64,000 nucleotides of DNA from Beroe ovata (Eukaryota; Ctenophora; Nuda; Beroida; Beroidae): contig CAMPET010000090.1 in NCBI GenBank assembly GCA_946803715.1, positions 95,125-159,124 of the forward strand, given 5' to 3'. The notes beneath the pieces are model-generated. The model did not search any database. It was not told the DNA's origin and saw only the letters and a list, made by a program, of their open reading frames with translations. Positions within the stretch are counted from its first letter, which is position 1. The number at the start of each line of letters is the position of its first letter. The position numbers and the translations under genes are program-made. Positions 47,301 through 57,071 of this stretch are shown here, piece by piece.

Positions 47301-50300
47301 TCTCAGGATAAGGCACAAAAAAGAGAAGATCAAGCAGAAAATGGAAGTTCACGAGAAGTAAAAGAAATTTCGAGACACAATTCAAAACACGAATTAAAAT
47401 CCGGACTTGATAGATTCCATCATTGTGCAAATGTCTATCGGCAAAGACTTAGGCATTATAGGTAACACACACACATACGTACATGTAACTTACAAATTTG
47501 AATAAATCGATGAATTTTCACAAATTATTTCATCAATGTCGTCCTGTAAGAGATGTGTCAATATTTCGATCGGTCGTCGAACTGCGTAGTGGTGTCAAGA
47601 AGGAGTGAAGTCAAGAGGAGTGATGGTGTCAAAATTGAAAATAGTAGTTTCAAGATAAGTTGTCTCACAATTTGAAATCTGGGTTCATACCCCGGTCAAT
47701 CCAATACTTTTCTGAGTTTCTTCCCTATTCAGTAATTGGTCATGATCTCATCAAATTGAATTTGAAATCCCCAAAATCCTGACCATTAAGGTCTGTTTTG
47801 CACAACTACATGCCCAATTCTTACGTCATAGCAAACTTGAAAAGTAACCAACCAGGTGCTTCGATGCTTCGTTATTGCATCCCTTAGTAACCATTCCATA
47901 AACCACACAAACACACCTTACTTCATACATTGTGTGTGTGAGTGTGTGTGTGAGTTTGTGCATGTCTGTACTGTGTGTTTGTGTGTGTGTGTGTGTGTGN
48001 NNNNNNNNNNNNNNNNNNNNNNNNNNNNNNNNNNNNNNNNNNNNNNNNNNNNNNNNNNNNNNNNNNNNNNNNNNNNNNNNNNNNNNNNNNNNNNNNNNNN
48101 NNNNNNNNNNNNNNNNNNNNNNNNNNNNNNNNNNNNNNNNNTGTTTGTGTATGTGTGTGCGTGTGTGTGTGTGTGTGTGTGTTTGTGTGTGTGTGTGCGC
48201 GCGTTTGCATCGTGTAAGTGTATTTAAATTACATGCTTATTGCAATGCACGACTGCACTGATTGGATATTGATTCTCTACTTCACTGAAACAAGCATGAG
48301 CTGAGAGCTATACTTTATACTATAGAGCACACTACAGCTCAATGACATGATGACATAATGACACGATGACATGATGACATAATGACATAATGGATTGATT
48401 GACTCTGCACACCGCGCTCACGACTCCTCACTTTCTATGGCGACAGCTACTGTCTAATGTCAGCTGTCAGATGTAATGTGAATTATGTAACGGTTACTGT
48501 CAGAACACATGAGTGATGCTCATTCACATGCCAAATATTACATCATGTCTAGCTGGAGTAGCAGTGAAGTAGGCGATAAGTTAACTCTAGCTGCAGCCAG
48601 CAGTGTAAAATTTCATATGCTGAGCATCACATGAGATTGGCAGCCTGAGAAAAACCTCAAACTTAGCTTACTACTGTTATACACAACAAGTAAAGATCCA
48701 TTATACGTTTTTTCAAAGTAAAGATTCTAGGTTCATTGTAGGTTCATTGTAGGTTCATTCTACATTCCTTCATCCATCATTACAATGCCCCTCTACCAAG
48801 CTTCCTACATCATGCAAAGCCGGCCACTGTCTACTCTATCATTTTACCGGTCCCGTCCAGAAGTCTGCCACATTCGGTTAAACAGGTTCTGTCTAGCAAG
48901 AAACAGCCAGCTCTGTCCATCCTACATTACCATCATTAGTAGCATCTTGTTACCATGGGAACACGTTATAATTACCATGGTACCACGTTATGATTGCCAT
49001 GGTAACACTACATTTACCATAGTTACACGTTACTTAACATTGTAACACGTTAGTATAGACCATGATAGCTATAAGAATTAAGATATATTGCCAGTAGTTT
49101 CTATGGCAACCAGTCACAAATCGACCGACATAATATTTACCTTTGATTTGAGCACCGCACTTTTTGGTCTGTAAAACTTGTCCGCAACCTGCAACAACAA
49201 GGTAGAATTCTTTACAATCTCATTTTCTAGAATTTTACCAGAATTATAGTTTTTAGATCAATCTTTTAGAAGCAATAAACATGTCAACACAACTTATCGA
49301 TCTACATAATTATTCAATTAATGAGTACCTAGTCTTGTGTCATTTTACACTCAAGATCAGTGCACTCAAGATATTACAATGTTTAGTGTGGAGGTATTTT
49401 CAATAATCTCGTATTGAAACCATGCATGTATTCTGCATTCAGCATGTAGCTAGATCCAAGAATTGTTGAAGAGAACAATTGATACTCAAGTAATAATTGT
49501 GTAGATTCATGATTGAGACGAACGGAATAAAAAATGTAGATTTACGAAAAAGCGAAGTAATTCTATCAATTATGTTACATACACACCCATACACACCCAT
49601 ACACACACACACACACATCGTACACCCTGCTGTACAACAGCCAAGGGCTCACACATCATACACGGGCGACTCGTCTTAGGATGAAGGGGGTGGGGGCATT
49701 TATGAAAAACACAGACGAAAGCCACGATTTTGACGTACGTTCGACAGTGAGAATAGGAGAGCCTCATGTCGGCTGGATGGTGTTGAGATAGGCGGGCAGG
49801 AGACCAGGTGATGCTGGGCAGAGTAGATAAATCCTCGGTGATGAAGAGGTTCTGTAACCTGAGTGGGGGATGAGGATTGAGGAAGAGTGAGGTTGGGCGA
49901 TAGAGGGAAAAAAGAGGAAAAAAGAGAGAGAGAGAAAAGGGGAGGAAAAAGAGGGGAAAGAGAGTGAGATGGGGAATACTGCGGGCTGAGGGGATGGAGT
50001 GGTTCTGTAGCCTGGGTAGAGAGCGGGGTGGTGAGGTGGGAGATGGATAGAGGGGTGAGGTGGGAGGTGAGCAGGGGTGAGAGGAGTGAGGGGAGAGTGA
50101 GGAGAAAGTATGAGTTTGAGGAAAATGGAGTGGGAAAAATATCGGACTAGAAGGGAGGGCAGGGGAGCGAGGAAGGGGTGTAGAACAGAGGTGAGAAGGA
50201 AAAGGGGTGGGAGAAAGAGAGGGGTCATGAGCTAGAGAATGCTGGAAAAGTAATGAAATGACCAAACTCACACTAAAGAGAAACTCTAACTGACTTCCAC

Positions 50301-50521
50301 TACACTTAGACAGAAGTCTTTCCACAAACAGCCGTCTCTGTAAGATATGAAACATGAAATTTACAAATTGGGAATCTTGAAATTAATTCGCTATCAGATT
50401 ACCCAATTTTCATGGTGCCGATATCTGTATTTATACCACTCACGCATTCATTATTCCACTGTTCTAAACACTCTTTAACTATGTTGTTTTGATCTTTAAA
50501 CTTCACGGCTCTTCGTTGCAT
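38287..50521 (-). CDS. F-box/WD40-repeat protein (SCF ubiquitin-ligase substrate receptor)
   Basis: Twenty exons (minus strand): 50444-50521, 50272-50337, 49739-49851, 49141-49168, 47494-47543, 46940-46990, 46367-46422, 45826-45908, 45502-45600, 45221-45308, 44840-44964, 44428-44553, 44116-44206, 40979-41073, 40591-40702, 40277-40383, 39890-39981, 39516-39617, 39131-39271, 38287-38482; 1899 nt, 632 aa, all phases agree. F-box about 183-225 (LPHHLALKILSYLTPKDILN) should bind Skp1. WD40 propeller about 285-560 with GH...SGS.D..V..W repeats should bind substrates. Upstream are two helical segments resembling the D-domain of FBXW proteins (17-50 and 130-175). The N-terminal ATG follows an acceptor (TTTTAG), implying a 5' non-coding exon. 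Exons 7-13 occur twice (second set 41307-43765). The FBXW2-like layout is suggestive, but the orthologue is not settled. The Lys/Arg-rich tail falls in repeat DNA. Confidence 0.88.
38525..38645. repeat. 15-bp minisatellite (tcgggaatacccaa)n
   Basis: Six to seven copies of gtcgggaatacccaa in the last intron of the F-box/WD gene. A reverse-complement array of the same unit (ttgggtattcgcgac) lies at 61755-61822. Confidence 0.85.
39672..39875. repeat. About 30-bp tandem repeat (taacgcgtgattcatgactc...)
   Basis: Six degenerate units of taacgcgtgattcatgactcacgtgtgaaatg ending a few bases from the splice donor of F-box/WD exon 17. Confidence 0.85.
42055..42178. repeat. Irregular (acaacaataacgc)n minisatellite with exon fragment
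   Basis: caacaataagacaacaattagac words lie between the real end of exon 11 and a short copy of its splice-donor segment (42040-42065). The 44580-44830 interval of the other copy has a longer version with an 80-bp fragment of exon 11 (44677-44757). The same word family fills 58860-59110 and 60560-60790. Confidence 0.75.
42482..42580. repeat. 9-bp tandem repeat (aagtgattc)n
   Basis: caattgatcaagtgattcaa repeated with variants, in intron 10 of the F-box/WD gene. Shortened in the allelic copy at 45140-45210. Confidence 0.8.
42978..43060 (+). ncRNA. Hammerhead-ribozyme-like motif (copy 1)
   Basis: CTGATGA (43004-43010), 12 nt, GAAAC (43023-43027), then ACGTGTC with a GTC cleavage triplet. ACAC/GTGT forms a loopless 4-bp stem III as in animal type I hammerheads. 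GGG after the cleavage site pairs with TCC before CTGATGA, and CACA pairs further out with TGTG. Stem II is weak (about 2-3 bp), so activity is uncertain. Antisense to the F-box/WD gene. Confidence 0.4.
45636..45718 (+). ncRNA. Hammerhead-ribozyme-like motif (allelic copy of 43.0 kb)
   Basis: Identical core to 42978-43060 inside the duplicated block. It is not an independent locus if the block is a haplotype duplicate. Confidence 0.38.
47640..47770 (+). repeat. SINE-like dispersed repeat, copy 1 with tRNA-like head
   Basis: ctgggttcataccccggtca fits a Pol III B box (GGTTCANACC). Upstream tagtttcaagataagttgtc is a weak D-arm/A-box candidate. The body (ttttctgagtttcttcc, cagtaattggtcatgatctc) recurs at 21178-21262 and 11525-11650 in the opposite orientation. 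Confidence 0.55.
48000..48141. other. Assembly gap (142 N) inside a (GT)n microsatellite
   Basis: Flanked on both sides by gtgtgtgtgt tracts (47931-47999 and 48142-48200), in F-box/WD intron 4. Frames crossing it are meaningless. Confidence 0.98.
48345..48392. repeat. 8-bp tandem repeat (tgacatga)n
   Basis: atgacatgatgacataatga words, about six copies, in F-box/WD intron 4. Confidence 0.8.
49868..50226. repeat. Long polypurine tract in F-box/WD intron 2
   Basis: About 360 bp of almost pure A/G on the plus strand (pyrimidine on the transcribed-strand sense). It includes a second acceptor-like site (ctgtagcctgggtagag, 50009-50027) resembling the true exon-3 acceptor at 49852. The long Pro/Ser/Leu-rich minus-strand frames here follow from composition. 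Confidence 0.85.
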
Positions 50522-50522
50522 C

Positions 50523-50828
50523 CTAAAATCCAAGAATAATTCGTTGCCATGGAAATGAATGAAAATGGAACAATTCATTTTGAATTAGAGGACAAATATA
50601 ACTGCCGAGAACTGAAGGTAACAGGTTGAACTATCAGTTAGGTATGAATTTCACAATCACAAATCATGAATCCCGGTCAAACGAATTTGAGCTAAAAAGA
50701 TGGGTTTAAGGATATGTTATTACTTTAACACGCTACCTATCATAGTGTGCAAGTCACCAATTTGTCAAATACAGCTAAAAACTTATCAACAGGACAAAAA
50801 TGTCAAAATGTCTCGTTAAGTTCAGTGG
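50523..50828. other. Spacer between two same-strand genes
   Basis: 306 bp between the F-box/WD first coding exon and the stop of the EGF-domain gene. No element recognised; it should hold the F-box/WD 5' end and the neighbour's 3' end. Confidence 0.6.
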
Positions 50829-52715
50829 TCAAAACTTTTGGTCATCTTTTGAATCTCCTTTGCTTTTCTTCTTCTTTTCGGTTTTCTCATCTTTCATCTC
50901 ATTCGGCCTCTTATCCTTTTTCTGTTTATCATCTTTCAGTTTATCATTTTTCCCATTTTTCTTACCCTTATCTTTCTCTTTCTTGCCTTTTTTATTCTTT
51001 TTATCCTTCTTATCCTTTTTCTCTTTTTTATCCTTTTTCTCTTTCTCATCCTTTTTCCCTTTTTTATCCTTTTTATCATTCTCTTCCTTCACTTTCCCTC
51101 CCTTATCACCCACCTTGAGGAGTACAGCATCCCGGGCAGACTTCTTTGTCCACATTGAGTCCAACAGACAAGTGACAAGTACATCTTCTGACAATTCTCC
51201 TTTTTTGATCACTAAACTCCGCTCAGTTGAGGAGTAGAAGGTTGATTCCCCTACCACAAACCATGTTGAAAGTCTCATGAAAAATGGACCTCTGCATGTG
51301 AGGATAGTACTAGAATCATCTGCCACCCTCTTTTCTATCTTAGCTCGACTTCTAACATCACATTCAGCAACCATCATCTTTCGTTTGGTTGCTTCATAAC
51401 AGGCCCCGTTGATACAATGGGCATCTGCACAACCCACCTTCTTACAAGGGCCACGGTTGCATGAACACTTGTACCCACCATAAGAGTTCTCGCACTCCCC
51501 ATCCCCGCAGTACGCAGTGCCGCTGCACTCATCGATATCAGTACAGTTGTGAGCTGAGAACCCCCGACAATACTGGCAGGTTAATCCCTCGTATTCGGGT
51601 TGGTCACAGAAGGTGAGCCCGGACTCAGTTGCACAGGAGATTGTGTAGCCTCCACCGGGCACTCGGTCCCAAGTGCATGTTTGCATGTTCTGCGCGCAGA
51701 CCTTCTCATCGCACTGCGCGCACATTGCGGTTTCGTTGGCAGGGTCAGGGACACACACTGCCTGAATTGCACAGTCAAATGCAGTGCCACTTTTGAACAT
51801 CCCTTCTTCAACACAGTTTGATATTGAGCAGGTGTTATTGAAGATTGGCAAACGCCCTGAAACAATCATTGGGTATTGCATTGAAAGTTGAATAACAATA
51901 GCTCCAAAACAAGCTAGAACATGTGCTGTAGAATGGAAATTTGAAACACAATCTTTGAATTACCAGTGTTGTCAGGAATTTCCATAGCAACACTATCCAT
52001 GGTAGGAGCAATGATAGATAGTGCACAAGCAGTCATCACAAAACCCTGATTGCATTTGACCTCTGCATTTCTAGATCTCGCAAAGTGGATACTAACTGCA
52101 GATATATGCTCATCAATCCCACAAGGATCGGATATGAAACGTTTTCTACACACAAGTGTCATTTGCAGCTCATTGGTACTTTGACTGTTTACATTAATAA
52201 CTCTTGCCTCACAGCCATATGTTAAAATTTTTTCATCATTGACCTTGAAAGTTTTAAGAGACTTAATAGTTTTTCCAAATTCATTTATATGGCAGGAGAT
52301 TGGAGCATATTCAGTGGGGCAATCTAGCACGAATGCTGCTTCACTTTGATCCTTTATAACCTGAAATAATGCAAATTAATATGCCCATATTATACCTTCT
52401 GAGTAAATTATTACTACGGATATTCGAATAAAAATGCGAGCAAAATTTCAATATGGAAAAGGGGTATTATTACTTTATTAAGAGGCTGCTTACATAGGTA
52501 TCCCATATTAACATAATTTAAGTGATAAGTAGAAGGAGAGGGGTTTTTCAAATGATAATGCCACAGGTTTTGTAATGTTTACTTACTGTTTCACTGACTA
52601 TGATATCGTCATTGGAAACAAACCAAACGTCGTCATTTCCTTCAGCTCCATGATACTGGTTTGCTAACACAAACTTCGACAAGCCTTGGATTAAAAGCAA
52701 ATAAGAAACTAACAT
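50829..52715 (-). CDS. Secreted Cys-rich EGF-domain protein with Lys/Asp/Glu-rich tail
   Basis: Three exons (minus strand): 52587-52715, 51964-52360, 50829-51856; 1554 nt, 517 aa, phases agree. Signal peptide about 1-19 (MLVSYLLLIQGLSKFVLA). A Cys-containing region 44-175 follows, then a dense Cys-rich block 185-328 containing one calcium-binding-type EGF domain (DIDEC...CENSYGGYKCSC, about 282-313). No transmembrane segment or GPI signal is seen, so probably secreted. Residues about 426-517 are a near-pure Lys/Asp/Glu polyampholyte (KKDKKEKKDKK), giving a pyrimidine-rich plus strand. No named family recognised. It might be a matrix or mineral-binding protein, by analogy only. Its 5' end faces the GPCR gene. 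Confidence 0.85.
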
Positions 52716-53759
52716 TTTGAATGGCAGGTATCTTCACAAAATACGGTACCTATTTAATAACTCTAATGCATACCTTCAAATGTATTGATGCAAATGAATT
52801 CCCAGATTAACTCCTGATAAATATTTCGCTGATGCTTGCAAATTTTACATTACTACCAATAGAGTACCTTTATCAACTATCAGGGCAACTATATCACTTT
52901 ATCACTTAACTAATTGAAAGCAGACATCGGTACCTATTACATCATATCAAGCAGCATTCTCACAATATGTTAGAGTAGGATCATAGGGGTGATCTTTGTT
53001 TATAACGTAATCTCTGTTGATGTGTTGGGAAACTAAAAAAAATGATAAGAATGTACCAACGATTGTCAATTTCCCCCCCATCAGGAGCAGCATGGCGCTC
53101 AATTTCTAAGACGTGGAACTGACTTTCACGTGCCTCAGCAATCTGCATAAGCGAGAGCATAATTTATTATTGATGAATTCATAATCCAAATATTCAACTT
53201 GAGCCGAGATGAGCTCCATAATCCGAATCAAGTATTCAATCTAGTGAGTTCCTCTTGCCATTCAACTTAAATATTCATCATGGGTGAGCAGCATATCAAA
53301 GTTATATGGATAAAAAAACTTTTTTGAAACTTTCAACTTAGAAACACCTTTCGTGAGGTAGCTTGAATATTTTATCTCGAATTTGTCCCCAATCATGTAT
53401 CCCTCAATCATGTAAATGTGCTAGTTCCCTGATGATTGTCTCGTCATGAAACACGTGTCGGGCCACACTCATTAAAACTTGACGTCATTTGCTAACTCGA
53501 ATTTCGACATTTATGAGCCCCCCCCAACTTTTTAAACCAGCAGTTTCTTTCGTAAGATCTGCTGTTCAAAACCAGGCATTGAGTAGGTATGTCAAGCATT
53601 TGAAAATCGACCACACTAGAATAAGGTAGGTATTTCTTCATTTTCTCTTGACTCGATTGATATGAATTATGAAATCAGTTTCCTGTATCTTTTATTAACT
53701 ATGACACTTGACAGGCATCAATACCTAAGCGGTAAGAGATATGGACTACAGAAGCTAAT
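52716..53759. other. Divergent intergenic region (EGF-domain gene / GPCR gene)
   Basis: No exon recognised. Contains the third hammerhead-like repeat at 53404-53489. Promoters of both flanking genes should lie here; no clear TATA pair is visible. Confidence 0.6.
53404..53489 (+). ncRNA. Hammerhead-ribozyme-like motif (copy 2, independent locus)
   Basis: The core ccctgatgattgtctcgtca and the following gaaacacgtgtcgggccaca are identical to the 43.0-kb copy. Flanks differ slightly (tgctagttcc for gtgttatagttcc), which matches a conserved core in a mobile family. Same strand as, and about 270 bp before, the GPCR start codon. Confidence 0.4.
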
Positions 53760-56700
53760 ATGCTATCTACGTCAGTACTGAATGATGCATGTAAGTACAT
53801 TTGCACTTTTTCATTACTGCTCTTTCTTGAACCATCATTGGTCTCTGGAAACGTTCACTATCTGGATCACACAACCAATCGACAGTGGCCATCTCTGATC
53901 TCAAATCAACCGGTGTCCTTTGAGGGTTACAACATAACGAATTGCAGTTTCGTTGTTGTGAGGTCGTTTCTGAAGGAGCAATGCTTTGTGAATGGCAAAC
54001 CATACTTCAAATGTCCGTTCTCCAACACCTATTACAGAGTTTTGGTAATGAAGTGTCGACATCAGGTTTTTACCCATGTTTGTGAAAATGACACGACGTT
54101 TTATCAGTCATGTGGTCATTTCATATGCAGTAGTCCGGATTTGAATGGCAAATCGCCTGGTGTTGGGGTCTGTGGGGAGATAGTCTGTGGTGATTATAGC
54201 ATGGTAGGAGGAATTTCTTATGAAACATATGCTCGAAACTTGATTTATGGAGAGACAAGTCTTGATCGTTGCAATGGTGTCAATGATTGTACCAACAAAA
54301 TTGATGGAACAGCAGTTGATGAAAGAATGTGCAATAAAACTGAAAATAATACTGATCTATTCCTTTGTACCCCAAATGATATCTTCTCAAGGGCTGTGAA
54401 CTCAGTGAATGTTTGTGACGGCCACTGTGACTGTGACCAAAATTGTCATGATGAGGCTAACTGCTTCAACTGGTCAGTCGGACTCATATGCCGGATGAAA
54501 TACAGAGGTTATTGGGGTGGATACGACTATGTACCGCCTCGTAGCATTTGTGATGCCCAGGAGGATTGTATGAGAGGGATAGATGAACAAAATTGTGAAA
54601 CAGGGGAGGTTTGCCATTCAGATACTTACAGCTTAATTGTGCGAAACCTGAGTAGATCGCTAAATAGCAAGAACAAATGTGGAGTGGCAGATAAAAGGGA
54701 AATATACAGAGTCTGTAGTGATTATAGTGATCAAATGAACTGTACTGATGATGTAAGTTTGATAAGTCCCTTACTATGCGATATCAAAGGATTTCCAACA
54801 ACATTATCCCAACATGTGATCTGCAAAAATCTGAGTCTCTGTGATGATGGAATTGACAGCAAATGTGTCCAATTAGACAACAGCTGTACAGTTCACAAAC
54901 ATAGAATGTGTGATTTCAAACATGATTGCCAGCTAAAATTTGATGAAAGCAACTATATATGTGGTAGCTTCATAGAAGATTTTCATTGCATCAGAAGACT
55001 GTCCCCCATGAAGCTGTTTATGAGGTTTCCATCTGATTGGGTACTAGATGGAGTGAAGGATTGTGCAAGTGGAATAGATGAAGACCCCACTAGGTGGCAC
55101 AAGCAGTGTGGAACTGGTATAATTAACAAATTTGTCACCCTCAAAAGCCTACCTTTCAACTGCACCCGGGTCACACTGCTCAAGTGTCCTCGTAATGGAA
55201 ACTTTCATTTGGTCATAGATGATGTGTGCAACACTTCATCTAACTGTGATTACAGTCTGTGCTTAGCTTCCCGGCAGGCACATCAAGTAAACAGGCTCAC
55301 AGCCATAGATAACCATGTCACAAGACTCAAAAGAAGGATAACTTTATTCTTCTGCCTTCCGGGACTACAAAGTTTACAGAGGTCTATTGGATTATGTGAA
55401 GACTTTAAGCTGAAAAGAAGGGAAATTGCTAAAGGCATTTCTGATTCAACAATGATAGCCTCAAACTCCATCTTTGCTGCAGGTATAAATTGCTTTGACA
55501 TATTTGGTGAACTTTTCATATATTTAATTTGCACTGGGCAGTGTGTTCCCTCTGCAGAATGTCCTTTGAATAAAACAATTCCACCAACATCCTGTGGTAA
55601 CTATCGCTCCGAAGATAGAGCAATGACAATAACTGAGAGTGGTTTCCTCACTGTCGTTCTGAAGAAGAGTGACCAATCATTTCATCAGGATATCTTCAGT
55701 TGTGCAAATGAAAACTGTATACCATTGCACAACATCTGTAATTTGCAGGACGATTGTGGTGATGCTTCTGATGAAGCTGGGTGCAGCAATAATTTTAGGT
55801 GTAAATCTGGTGAGTTTATACCATTGTCCAGGAAATGTAATGGGAACTTCGATTGTTTGGACTTTAGTGATGAATGCAATGACCACTGTGACAATCAAGT
55901 GAAAATATTCAAGCACATCCCCCTGAGCATTGTTGCATGGGTCACAGGTGCGGCATCAGTCCTTCTGAATGCCTTTGTGTTGTGGAAAAATTCCAGAGAG
56001 CTGAAGAATTCAAGTACAAGTGTTGCCAAAGAGAATAATTGTCTCATGACAGTCATATCACTGGGTGACTTTCTCCAGGGTGCATTCATTATGCTGGTTG
56101 CTGCTGCAGACAGATTTATCAATAAAAGTACATGTATAACTCAGTTCAAGTGGACAACAAGCTTCACTTGCAACTTTCTAGGTGTCATATCAACAACTGG
56201 ATCACAAATATCACTACTTTCAATGACCTTACTTAGTGTTAAAAGGGCAAAGGGTATAAGATCTCTGGTAAGACCTTCCAAAGACTTATCAATTAAGTCA
56301 TTGATCACTCTAGCAATTCAAATAACTGTTGTTTTTGCTTTGGCTTTAATCGTGGCTATCATTCCCCTGACTTCAATAACTGAAGAAATATTTGTGTCAA
56401 GTTTGGCTTATGAAAACAATCTTTTTGTGGGAAAGGTAGACAAGGCTCGACATATCAAAATACTGGAGGTTTACTATGGACGTTTTTCAAAGTCCAACCA
56501 TACATGGAAACTAATCAGGAAGCTTGTTGCAGAAATGTTCATCAATACTAGTGTTGAAGGGAGCAAGATCGGTTTTTATGGAAGTAATGGTTTTTGTCTC
56601 TTCAATTATTTTGTAAGGAAAGAAAATTTAGAAAAGTTTTTCTCCGGCACAGTGCTGATATTCAACCTGACTTGTGTCTTAGTAATTGCAATAAGCTATC

Positions 56701-57071
56701 TGACTGTGAATATTTCTGCCATGAAAAGCTCAACAGTTGCCGGTGTACAAAACAAGGCAGTGCTGAAAAGAAACAAAGCTATTCAAAGGAAGGTTGCTAT
56801 ATTGATAGCAACAGACATCCTCTCTTGGGTACCCTTCATACTCACAACAATAACACATTTTTTCAAGATACTTGATGCTTCTAGCTGGTATGGTGTTTTC
56901 AGTATAATCATCCTCCCCTGTAACTGCCTAATAAATCCTTTGATGATATTGGAGAAAGAGATCAGATATATTGGGAAGCACTGCACCACTACACTGTGCC
57001 TTATCAGGAATAAAGTTATGCTCTTCACCAATAGAAATGCCGTGGAAAATATATCAATGGACCATAATTGA
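53760..57071 (+). CDS. LDLa-repeat rhodopsin-like (class A) GPCR, intronless
   Basis: Single 1103-aa frame. Signal peptide about 1-29; ~690-residue Cys-rich ectodomain with degenerate LDLa-like motifs (e.g. 171-191, 244-279) and two good LDLa repeats next to the membrane (648-675 with DDCGDASDE; 681-705 with DCLDFSDE); then seven helices: TM1 ~719-742, TM2 ~759-783, TM3 ~800-826, TM4 ~846-870, TM5 ~961-985, TM6 ~1011-1036, TM7 ~1042-1066. TM6 keeps LSWVPF and TM7 keeps NP (CLINPLMI for NPxxY). The DRY motif is replaced by SVKR. Extracellular loop 2 is unusually long (~90 residues). Plasma-membrane receptor, ligand unknown. Layout recalls LDLa-containing relaxin-type or GRL101-type receptors, but no leucine-rich repeats are evident. 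Confidence 0.9.
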   Translation: MLSTSVLNDACKYICTFSLLLFLEPSLVSGNVHYLDHTTNRQWPSLISNQPVSFEGYNITNCSFVVVRSFLKEQCFVNGKPYFKCPFSNTYYRVLVMKCRHQVFTHVCENDTTFYQSCGHFICSSPDLNGKSPGVGVCGEIVCGDYSMVGGISYETYARNLIYGETSLDRCNGVNDCTNKIDGTAVDERMCNKTENNTDLFLCTPNDIFSRAVNSVNVCDGHCDCDQNCHDEANCFNWSVGLICRMKYRGYWGGYDYVPPRSICDAQEDCMRGIDEQNCETGEVCHSDTYSLIVRNLSRSLNSKNKCGVADKREIYRVCSDYSDQMNCTDDVSLISPLLCDIKGFPTTLSQHVICKNLSLCDDGIDSKCVQLDNSCTVHKHRMCDFKHDCQLKFDESNYICGSFIEDFHCIRRLSPMKLFMRFPSDWVLDGVKDCASGIDEDPTRWHKQCGTGIINKFVTLKSLPFNCTRVTLLKCPRNGNFHLVIDDVCNTSSNCDYSLCLASRQAHQVNRLTAIDNHVTRLKRRITLFFCLPGLQSLQRSIGLCEDFKLKRREIAKGISDSTMIASNSIFAAGINCFDIFGELFIYLICTGQCVPSAECPLNKTIPPTSCGNYRSEDRAMTITESGFLTVVLKKSDQSFHQDIFSCANENCIPLHNICNLQDDCGDASDEAGCSNNFRCKSGEFIPLSRKCNGNFDCLDFSDECNDHCDNQVKIFKHIPLSIVAWVTGAASVLLNAFVLWKNSRELKNSSTSVAKENNCLMTVISLGDFLQGAFIMLVAAADRFINKSTCITQFKWTTSFTCNFLGVISTTGSQISLLSMTLLSVKRAKGIRSLVRPSKDLSIKSLITLAIQITVVFALALIVAIIPLTSITEEIFVSSLAYENNLFVGKVDKARHIKILEVYYGRFSKSNHTWKLIRKLVAEMFINTSVEGSKIGFYGSNGFCLFNYFVRKENLEKFFSGTVLIFNLTCVLVIAISYLTVNISAMKSSTVAGVQNKAVLKRNKAIQRKVAILIATDILSWVPFILTTITHFFKILDASSWYGVFSIIILPCNCLINPLMILEKEIRYIGKHCTTTLCLIRNKVMLFTNRNAVENISMDHN

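Noticed and set aside
47856-48261. Frames of 80-123 aa crossing the N run
   Set aside because: They consist of gap Ns and GT repeat only.
49570-50355. 261-aa Pro/Ser-rich minus-strand frame
   Set aside because: It runs through intron 2 and a polypyrimidine tract; only the stretches 50272-50337 and 49739-49851 are true F-box/WD exons.
50747-51237. 123-145 aa Ser/Phe/Leu-rich plus-strand frames
   Set aside because: Antisense shadows of the Lys-rich tail of the EGF-domain gene.
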